DNA of 64,000 nt, from NCBI GenBank assembly GCA_965369385.1, contig CBDUQP010000001.1, forward strand, positions 1 through 64,000, given 5' to 3'. The notes under the pieces were generated by a model. The model was not told the DNA's origin and ran no database searches. It was given only the letters and a program-made list of their open reading frames with translations. A program made the position numbers and the translations under genes. Source of the stretch: CBDUQP01 sp965369385 (GTDB lineage Bacteria > Planctomycetota > Phycisphaerae > SM23-33). This document shows, in pieces, positions 57,865-64,000 of this stretch. Position 1 is the first letter of the stretch. The number at the start of each line of letters is the position of its first letter.

Positions 57865-58205
57865 GGCAACCCAATCTCTAAACAGCGTCTCTGGCGAATT
57901 GGCTAACGTCCCTGCGAAGACCCTTCAAAACACATCCCCATCCAAACGCACGGAGCCAAGTGCCCAAGTGAACATAAGCTTATGCTATCACGCCTATACC
58001 ATACAATCGGTCCTGCACACCGAATACCTGAAATGGGGGTGTAATACTTGCCCATGCAAAAGTATATCGACTAAGGGCATGTCACCCAACACTCTTCTTC
58101 AAGAATATACGCGCAGCACGCAAACCAAGAGGGTTCCTGAAGAGCAGAAGTGATCCAACCGCCCCCGCGATCGTCCAACCGAAAGCCCGCTCGTGTCAGG
58201 CTCGG
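57865..58205. other. 341-bp gene-free stretch
   Basis: Upstream of the hybrid kinase (minus) and downstream of the amidohydrolase (minus). I see no supported frame. AT-richer sequence around 57970-58080 probably carries the kinase promoter. A TGCCC/GGGCA short inverted pair surrounds 58050-58080. Confidence 0.4.
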
Positions 58206-59234
58206 CTACATCCCCAGAAATGCCAAGATGTTAGAATTGGACATCTTCGCCTGCAAGTCGGCAGGCAGACAACGCAATGCCTCTATCTCATCTTCGTATG
58301 TGCCTTTGAACTTGAAGACGCTTGTCCGGTCCTTCCCTTCCTTGCGAACGCAGAAGAAACTGTACGCGGGCGAATCTGTGCCCCACAACATCATCTCAGG
58401 ATACATCCCGCAAATAGTCTGCATTACCTTCCGAAAGTCCGTATAGTCGGCGTCTATCAGCAACTCACCCGAGATCACGTCATCGGCTATCAGCTTATTG
58501 GCTAGATCCACCTGTATCTTCATCGCGGCAGTGTCTATCCAAACATTCGACATCGAAGCAGCCTTGGCAAGCAACTCGCGATTATAGAGCAAGCAGTGTG
58601 CCAGGCAGAACCGAATGCCCGGCCGAGATTCAGCAATCTGGAGAATGTCTGTAGCCTGGGAATACTCTTCGCCCTCAATAGTGGACGCATGGAACAGGAG
58701 GGGCCAGTTCCGCTCTTCGGCGAAGTCCAGCAACGGCGTACCTGGACCCAACAACTCGATGGCCTTCGACTGGCTGATGACAGGATTCACCTTGACACCG
58801 TAGATGGGATACTGCTCATCGAGCGCGGTCAGTTCGGCGATCTGCTCATCGACCGCGCGCAACGGATCTATACTGATAAACGGCAAGAAACGCCCCGAAA
58901 GCTCCGGGCATATCTCGAATATTTCGTGCAGCAGCGAACGATTCTCGGCTGCGAACGGCGCCGGCGAAATGGGATCGTCCGCCGGTGTAAGAATACCGTT
59001 GCGTAACTTCTGAGTATCAAAATACAAATCTGAGCAGAACGGGAAGACCACATTGAAGTCAACACCACCGGATTTCTGACGGTAGTAAAGACCCTCAAGC
59101 GACTGCGCATAAGGGAAGTCGCCGCAATACAGAGCCTTTAGCCACACGCCTACGTGTGCGTGGACATCTATGGTCTTTCCCGTAAGCTGCTCGCGTGTGA
59201 TGTGCCTTACGGCCAAGGGTGCCCACCTTCCCAT
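58206..59234 (-). CDS. Amidohydrolase (metal-dependent, amidohydrolase_2 type)
   Basis: 342 residues from the ATG at 59234 (another ATG at 59267 is possible). The metal-binding IDVHAHVGVW is near the N-terminus, WPLLFHASTIEGEEY and FCLAHCLLYNRELL supply further His ligands, and LLWGTDSPAYSFF supplies the catalytic Asp, the order of the TIM-barrel amidohydrolase superfamily. It overlaps the 3' end of the NagB-like gene by 28 bases, so the two are translationally linked and likely in one pathway. Substrate unknown; decarboxylase activity (ACMSD-like) is possible for this branch. Confidence 0.8.
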   Translation of the reverse strand: MGRWAPLAVRHITREQLTGKTIDVHAHVGVWLKALYCGDFPYAQSLEGLYYRQKSGGVDFNVVFPFCSDLYFDTQKLRNGILTPADDPISPAPFAAENRSLLHEIFEICPELSGRFLPFISIDPLRAVDEQIAELTALDEQYPIYGVKVNPVISQSKAIELLGPGTPLLDFAEERNWPLLFHASTIEGEEYSQATDILQIAESRPGIRFCLAHCLLYNRELLAKAASMSNVWIDTAAMKIQVDLANKLIADDVISGELLIDADYTDFRKVMQTICGMYPEMMLWGTDSPAYSFFCVRKEGKDRTSVFKFKGTYEDEIEALRCLPADLQAKMSNSNILAFLGM

Positions 59235-60181
59235 GGGGCAGGATCGCCGCGCAAATCCACATCCCAACGATAGTCATCCGCCACGGCGCCCTGAATGTGC
59301 AGTTCGCTGCGAAGTACCTGAAGAATGGACGAAGGCACAAGCGGCGTCACCGGACCATGGGCGGCCAGGCGTGTGATGAATCGCTGCCAGGCAAACCCGC
59401 CACCGACATCGCCATTGTTCCAGAAGCTCACCAGCTTGGAACCAGCCAGCTCGCGCGGGCCAATGGTGTGGGCCTTGGGCGGTACGTATGCCCAATCGCC
59501 GGATGCGCCGGAATCGTTATAAACCGTGCTCTGCATTATCGTGATCGGGTGCAGCTCCACCTGGCGGCTACCTGCCTGCAGATAGGCATCAATATCGTCG
59601 CCGAACTCTTCACCCAGATGCGACTCGAAGAACGCCACGTGTCCGCACCATCCGATACCGCCGTAGCACACGTCCGCCCCGCCGATGTCTTCCAGCATCT
59701 GGCTGTAATCTTCAATGTTCTCTTTCAGCGGGAAGTGGATCTGGCTTTCCGGCATGCGAAGCTCGGGCTTGATCTGGCTGAACAGGTCACGCATCATCCA
59801 ATAGCGGAAACCGCCCTTCCAGTCGATGGGAGCGTCGTTTCCGTCCTGATCGCACCATTCGTCCATATTGAACGTGTGCACGTGGTGGCAGGGCAGGTTA
59901 AGCGTATTAATGATATGAGCTACCCAGCGATAGTGAGGCCACGGCGCGGGCAGTATCATCACGTGCTGGCGACCTTCGTCGAGCGCCTTCTTGATACCCG
60001 CAATAATGTGCGTCACGAACTGGAAGTAGAAGTTCGCTTGGTCTTCAACAATGCGAATCTTGAAGTTCTCGTTGGGATGCTTGCAGAGATCTTCACGCTT
60101 GATCTTACGTACCTTGGCGCACGCTTCCTGATCCCGGAAGGAAAGAAACTTCGCCGGCTCGAATTTCCAATTGTTTTCCAT
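59207..60181 (-). CDS. NagB-like sugar-phosphate isomerase/deaminase with altered active site
   Basis: 324 residues from the ATG at 60181 (AAAGGG 8-13 bases upstream). It matches the glucosamine-6-phosphate deaminase fold: HTFNMDEW holds the counterpart of E. coli Asp72 (D107 here) and GGIGWCGHVAFFES is the active-site loop. In NagB that loop is GGxGxDGHIAFNE; here the Asp is Cys179, while His181 and Glu186 remain. The C-terminal SIL-type helix is followed by a ~30-residue extension rich in Asp/Trp/Pro. The protein may act on a different amino-sugar or sugar acid. It precedes and overlaps the amidohydrolase gene. Confidence 0.8.
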   Translation of the reverse strand: MENNWKFEPAKFLSFRDQEACAKVRKIKREDLCKHPNENFKIRIVEDQANFYFQFVTHIIAGIKKALDEGRQHVMILPAPWPHYRWVAHIINTLNLPCHHVHTFNMDEWCDQDGNDAPIDWKGGFRYWMMRDLFSQIKPELRMPESQIHFPLKENIEDYSQMLEDIGGADVCYGGIGWCGHVAFFESHLGEEFGDDIDAYLQAGSRQVELHPITIMQSTVYNDSGASGDWAYVPPKAHTIGPRELAGSKLVSFWNNGDVGGGFAWQRFITRLAAHGPVTPLVPSSILQVLRSELHIQGAVADDYRWDVDLRGDPAPWEGGHPWP

Positions 60182-60413
60182 TACCAACCCTTTCTCGGCC
60201 TGCCCTTCGCTGAAAAGTTAACTGACCATATGGTTATTTTACTTCATGGTAACACATGATCTTTCACAGTCAAGAGAAGCTTGAATTCCCCGGGCAAATA
60301 ACCATCACAAGCAATCCCCAGTCAACGGATTGCCTGCCCTGAAAACGACTTGTAACTGGTTTTAACTCAACACTTGTAGATTATTGAAGAATCCCGGCCT
60401 CCCACAGCGAGTG

Positions 60414-61241
60414 TCAGGATTTCGCTTGCGGCTTTGGCCTGTCGGCGGGTTTCCCTCGCCACAAGGCATACGCAACCATCGCAACGCCTGCCACAAACGG
60501 GACTATCGACAGATACTGCCCCATAGTCAGCCCGTGTAGGGCTTTCAGGTCATCCACATGGTAATCCTTGACGAATTCCACACAGAACCGACCGGCGAAG
60601 TAAACGGCCATGAACGTACCAACCATAATCCCCATCGGGCGTTTTTCTTTGCCGGCGAGGCGATCTACCGCAATCAAAACAAGCAACACGCAGATCCCCA
60701 TCGCGAATTCATAAAGCTGCGACGGATGCAGCGGCGTGTTTGGCGCGGCTTGCCAGTGCTTGAAAATGACCGCCCAGGGCACATCAGTTGGGCGTCCCAC
60801 GACTTCAGAGTTCAGGAAATTCCCCAGACGAATGCCCGCAGCCCCCACCGCAGCCGACATGGCGAAGCGATCCATCAATTCGAGAACGCGAATCTTGTGC
60901 CTGATGGCATAGAACGTAGCTGCCAGCAGCAAACCGATAGTTGCGCCATGGCTGGCCAATCCACCCTCCCATACGCGCAGAACACTTATCGGATCGGCCA
61001 GATATCTTGCAGGATGATAGAAGAAACAATGCCCGAGCCTGGCACCGATAATCACGGCCAGCACCCCCCACATCAAGAATCCGTCGGTGACCTCATGGGA
61101 GTGCCCCCCGCGAAGCATTTGGCGGCGCCACAACACAAACGCAGTCAACAGAGTAGCTGCGAATACCAAACCGTAGTAGCGAATCTGGAACGGCCCCAGA
61201 TTCACCAGAACCGGCTCCAGATCGAAAACAAGAGCACCCAT
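60414..61241 (-). CDS. lgt: Prolipoprotein diacylglyceryl transferase
   Basis: 275 residues from the ATG at 61241 (AAGGAAAG 6-13 bases upstream); the 27-codon longer frame is rejected. Lgt features: FQIRYYGLVFA near the N-terminus, the HPARYLADP region, EGGLASHGATIG and the signature IRLGNFLNSEVVGRPT. Seven TMs as in the family. It transfers diacylglycerol to the Cys of prolipoproteins in the inner membrane; several lipobox proteins are encoded in this window. The signature begins G-I-R instead of the common G-R-I, with the Arg shifted by one. Confidence 0.95.
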   Translation of the reverse strand: MGALVFDLEPVLVNLGPFQIRYYGLVFAATLLTAFVLWRRQMLRGGHSHEVTDGFLMWGVLAVIIGARLGHCFFYHPARYLADPISVLRVWEGGLASHGATIGLLLAATFYAIRHKIRVLELMDRFAMSAAVGAAGIRLGNFLNSEVVGRPTDVPWAVIFKHWQAAPNTPLHPSQLYEFAMGICVLLVLIAVDRLAGKEKRPMGIMVGTFMAVYFAGRFCVEFVKDYHVDDLKALHGLTMGQYLSIVPFVAGVAMVAYALWRGKPADRPKPQAKS

Positions 61242-61396
61242 ATATCTTTCCTTCACCTCTTCAACAACGATTCGGCGATGCTGCAGGGCGTCACAAACTG
61301 CCCTCGCATCGTCCGGAATCACAAAGCAAGTCAGCCATTATCGCCAGAGCGAATCGAATTACCAGTATTGCGTATGCCCGCACACAGAGCAGGTGA

Positions 61397-61428
61397 GCCC
61401 CGATGTGCATCGGGATCTTCGACGCCGG
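61397..61428. repeat. 32-bp fragment shared with dispersed element copy 1 (inverted)
   Basis: Matches the complement of 43162-43193 at 31 of 32 bases (GCCCCGATGTGCATCGGGAT then CTTCGACGCCGG). It contains a CCCGATG/CATCGGG hairpin. Indicates a sub-module that moves separately from the rest of the element. Confidence 0.6.
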
Positions 61429-61621
61429 AGGCGGGCAGGTGAAACAACAAGGGCGAACAATCACCTGCGAGACTGATTTCAAATAGGCTCGCTCACCTGC
61501 GGTCTCCTGGCCACATGTCCAGCGAAAGATGCGATGTAATTTCGCTCCTGATCAACTCGTTTTATTACGTTTTGAGCACAAAACGGGGGAAATAGCTGAA
61601 TAATCGTAACTTCAGAAGAAT

Positions 61622-61668
61622 ATGCCATATTTGGGTTGCCTCGTAGCCTTCACCCCTATATATTGTAT
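61622..61668 (+). promoter_or_regulatory. Two NrdR-like boxes 31 bp apart upstream of the nrdD leader
   Basis: The second box (61653-61668) contains CTATATATTGT, a full match to the core CwAtATaTwGT of the NrdR consensus. A weaker copy (61622-61637, core CCATATTTGGG) has its centre exactly 31 bp upstream, the helical spacing typical of NrdR box pairs. NrdR represses ribonucleotide reductase genes when dATP is high (established knowledge). The boxes lie just before the cobalamin riboswitch. Confidence 0.6.
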
Positions 61669-61915
61669 GTGTTGCTGGTGTCCTGAGTGATCAGGATGGC
61701 AAGAGGGAACCCGGTGAGAGTCCGGGACTGCCCCGCAGCGGTAATCGGGAACGAACCCCGCGTTCGAGCACTTTCCGGGATTTTTCGCCAGTTGTTCTGA
61801 GGCTTGCTGAATGTTCAGCAGTAGTCAGGCCCTTGGCGATCCGGATGGGAAGCGGCGGGAAGTAGACGCGACGATGATGTCGCACGCCCGAGAGTCCGAA
61901 GACCTGCCAGCGACC
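61668..61915 (+). ncRNA. Cobalamin (B12) riboswitch
   Basis: Conserved pieces occur in order: GAGGGAACCCGGTGAGAGTC, then CGGGACTGCCCCGCAGCGGT, then a variable domain, then the B12-box end GAGTCCGAAGACCTGCCAG (61891-61910). This is the adenosylcobalamin-type aptamer, which normally represses the downstream gene when B12 is abundant. About 420 nt of leader separate it from nrdD; a small hairpin (ACCCG/CGGGT, 61937-61962) may be part of the expression platform. Confidence 0.95.
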
Positions 61916-62337
61916 TGTGCAAACGCACGGTTATCGACCCGAGCCTCCGAGGGGAGACGGGTTGAAGCGAAAAGGCACTACGCAGTGGCGACGAGACGAT
62001 AGGTACAAGAAAGTCTGGACCTGAAGTTGCAGTTAGACGACAGGTACACGGAAATTCTGATCTAAAACGTCCCAGGCCGCACCTGTATGGCTTTTCACTT
62101 CTACCGACCCCTTTGGCAGGGTTCGCAGGCAACCGTGATAGTTTTTTGATGGTTGTCCGCCGCTTGAGGGGCGGAGGTTGAATCAGCGTTCGGCAGCACT
62201 GGCGACGGATGCCGGCTGCGGGATGTACCCTCATTTCGTTGTTTGAAATTGTTTCAGTGTCGCCGGTCAAATGTTTTTTCGTGTCTTCGCATTTGTGCGC
62301 AGCATGAGACGTACTCAAGGTGAAAGGAATCGCCAGG

Positions 62338-64000
62338 ATGATCGAATCGATTCGTAAGCGTGATGGAAGAGTTGTCCCATTCGAACCGGAACAGATCACT
62401 CGCGCGATCTACAAAGCTGCCGAATCCTGTGGCGGTAGTGACTACGACAAAGCCGAACAGCTCGCCAGGCAAGTTGCAGACCTGCTGTCCACCAAGCATC
62501 CGACCGATATGCCGGAAGTCGAAGAAGTTCAAGACGCCGTCGAAAAAATCCTCATCAAGAGTGGCCACGCACGCACCGCAAAGGCGTTCATTCTCTATCG
62601 CGAGAAACGCAAGAGCGCCCGTCACCACAACGCACTGATCGGCGCCACGATCAACATGTTCTCCGACTACCTTGATGATCGTGACTGGAAGACGAAAGAA
62701 AACGCCAACCAGCAGAAGTCGATCAACGGGCTGAACAACTACGTCCGCGAGTTCTTCACCAAAAATTACTGGCTGCACGAGGTGTTCCCCGAAGAGGTCC
62801 GCAGGGCTCACCAGTCCGGCCGCCTGCACATTCACGATCTCGGCTTCCTCGGTCCATATTGTGCCGGATGGGATCTCAGGCAACTGCTGATGCTCGGTTT
62901 CGGTGGCGTTCCGGGCAAGGTGGAATCCAAGCCCGCCAAGCATCTGCGGTCTTTCCTGGGGCAGATCGTGAATTCCACTTTCACCACTCAGGGCGAGTGC
63001 GCCGGAGCCCAGGCATGGAGCAGTTTTGATACATACTGCGCCCCGTTCATCAGACGCGACAACATGGACTACGAACAGGTGAAGCAGTGCCTGCAAGAGT
63101 TCGTCTTCAATATCAACGTACCCACGCGAGTCGGCTTCCAATGCCCATTCTCGAATCTCACGTTCGACCTTACCGTACCGTCCACTCTAAAAGACCAGGC
63201 CGTGATCAATGGCGGCCAGATCATCGACGCAAAATACGGTGACTTCCAGGAAGAGATGGATATCTTTAATCGCGCGTTCTGCGATACGATGATGGAAGGT
63301 GACGCCAAGGGGCGAGTGTTTACCTTCCCGATCCCCACGATCAATATAACCAAGGATTTCGACTGGAATTCGCCGGCGTTTGAGTCGTTCATGCAGATCA
63401 CCGCAAAGTACGGCGTGCCCTACTTCGCAAACTACGTGAACTCAGACCTGTCGCCCGAAGATGCAGTCTCCATGTGCTGCCGCCTGCGTATAGACACCAG
63501 CGTACTCCGCAAACGCGGCGGCGGGCTTTTCGGCAGCAACCCGCTTACCGGTTCTGTCGGCGTGGTAACGGTGAACCTGCCGCGAATCGGCTACAAGGCC
63601 ACCACCGAAACCGAGTTCCGCGAGATGCTCGCCAACGAAATCCGCATCGCCCGCGATTCGCTGGAAATCAAACGCAAGCTGATCGAGAAACAGACCGAAG
63701 CCGGCCTGTATCCATATTCCGCACACTTCCTGCAGACAGTCAAACAACGCACGGGCGCATACTGGCATAATCACTTCAGCACAATCGGCATTGTCGGCAT
63801 GAACGAAGCCCTGCTGAACTTCATGGGCGTTGGCATCGCAGAAGAAAAGGGCAGTCAATTCGCTATTGAGCTGATGAACTTCATGCGAGACCAACTGCAA
63901 CGCATACAGGAAGATACCGGGCACGTCTATAATCTGGAAGCCACTCCCGCAGAGGGAACTGCACACCGCCTCGCGCGGCTTGATCTGGAGCACTACCCGG
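62338..64000 (+). CDS. nrdD: Anaerobic (class III) ribonucleoside-triphosphate reductase, 5' part
   Basis: 554 codons to the window edge; the C-terminus with the glycyl radical is not included. An ATP-cone occupies residues 1-95 (MIESIRKRDGRVVPFEPEQI), followed by the NrdD barrel (LHIHDLGFLGPYCAGWDLRQ; GECAGAQAWSSFDTYCAPFI; FPIPTINIT; GIVGMNEALLNFMGVG). It reduces NTPs to dNTPs without oxygen using a glycyl radical made by NrdG, expected downstream. The start has AAAGGAATCGCCAGG upstream. Predicted control: NrdR boxes and a B12 riboswitch. Placing a B12 switch before a B12-independent reductase usually means a B12-dependent class II enzyme (NrdJ) exists elsewhere in the genome. Confidence 0.95.
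   Translation, partial: MIESIRKRDGRVVPFEPEQITRAIYKAAESCGGSDYDKAEQLARQVADLLSTKHPTDMPEVEEVQDAVEKILIKSGHARTAKAFILYREKRKSARHHNALIGATINMFSDYLDDRDWKTKENANQQKSINGLNNYVREFFTKNYWLHEVFPEEVRRAHQSGRLHIHDLGFLGPYCAGWDLRQLLMLGFGGVPGKVESKPAKHLRSFLGQIVNSTFTTQGECAGAQAWSSFDTYCAPFIRRDNMDYEQVKQCLQEFVFNINVPTRVGFQCPFSNLTFDLTVPSTLKDQAVINGGQIIDAKYGDFQEEMDIFNRAFCDTMMEGDAKGRVFTFPIPTINITKDFDWNSPAFESFMQITAKYGVPYFANYVNSDLSPEDAVSMCCRLRIDTSVLRKRGGGLFGSNPLTGSVGVVTVNLPRIGYKATTETEFREMLANEIRIARDSLEIKRKLIEKQTEAGLYPYSAHFLQTVKQRTGAYWHNHFSTIGIVGMNEALLNFMGVGIAEEKGSQFAIELMNFMRDQLQRIQEDTGHVYNLEATPAEGTAHRLARLDLEHYP

Noticed and set aside
60310..60335. GCAATCC/GGATTGC hairpin after lgt as a terminator
   Set aside because: A perfect 7-bp stem is present, but on the lgt strand it is not followed by a T-run, so I could not support it.

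Overview
The window looks like a chromosomal segment of an anaerobic or facultatively anaerobic member of the Planctomycetota, probably a Phycisphaerae-like lineage. This is an inference from gene content: pyruvate formate-lyase with its activase, a class III (oxygen-sensitive) ribonucleotide reductase, FeoB, MoxR/DUF58/VWA proteins, a CBM9-like protein, a glycosidase remnant of the kind used on plant or algal polymers, and GC-rich intergenic palindromic elements of a type I associate with this phylum. No 16S rRNA is present, so the phylum call is not proven.

Layout. 1-9.4 kb is mixed housekeeping: a 5'-complete but 3'-cut SPFH/HflK-like gene, a lone ABC-2 permease, a P1B metal ATPase, a zinc-ribbon Nudix protein, an APH-fold kinase, and an AraC regulator divergent from a Gfo/Idh/MocA dehydrogenase across a 16-bp perfect palindrome. 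A 1.3-kb gene-free stretch follows. 10.7-19.0 kb is one six-gene plus-strand operon: TolC-like lipoprotein, coiled-coil/NEW3 membrane protein, ABC ATPase, two paralogous ABC-2 permeases and a HEAT/TPR/CBM9 protein, plausibly an envelope-spanning exporter. 19.3-23.6 kb carries a decayed glycosidase abutting a feoB plus FeoB-associated Cys-rich protein pair. 23.9-41.1 kb is a 17-kb minus-strand array: coiled-coil membrane protein, Fe3+-type binding lipoprotein, an ABC permease fused to an NHL propeller, a large VWA protein, MoxR, DUF58, a second VWA protein, a GATase-like membrane protein, an ABC ATPase and an ABC-2 permease. Most junctions from the permease fusion onward are tight or overlapping.

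41.3-46.6 kb holds an alkaline phosphatase, a planctomycete-type membrane protein, tRNA-His and copies of a dispersed inverted-repeat element. 46.7-49.1 kb is pflB behind a consensus promoter and a ZTP (pfl) riboswitch whose last helix overlaps an intrinsic terminator. 49.2-54.2 kb is a membrane protein, hemL and leuS. 54.5-55.1 kb is repeat-rich, including a 455-bp element bounded by 28-bp perfect inverted repeats. 55.1-61.2 kb is a hybrid histidine kinase, an amidohydrolase overlapping a NagB-like protein that lacks the usual catalytic Asp, and lgt. The window ends with tandem NrdR-like boxes, a cobalamin riboswitch and the start of nrdD.

The regulatory theme is anaerobic metabolism under metabolite control: ZTP for pflB, and B12 plus NrdR for nrdD. 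The most unusual protein-level observations are the permease-NHL fusion inside the MoxR/VWA array and the TolC/NEW3/ABC/CBM9 operon.
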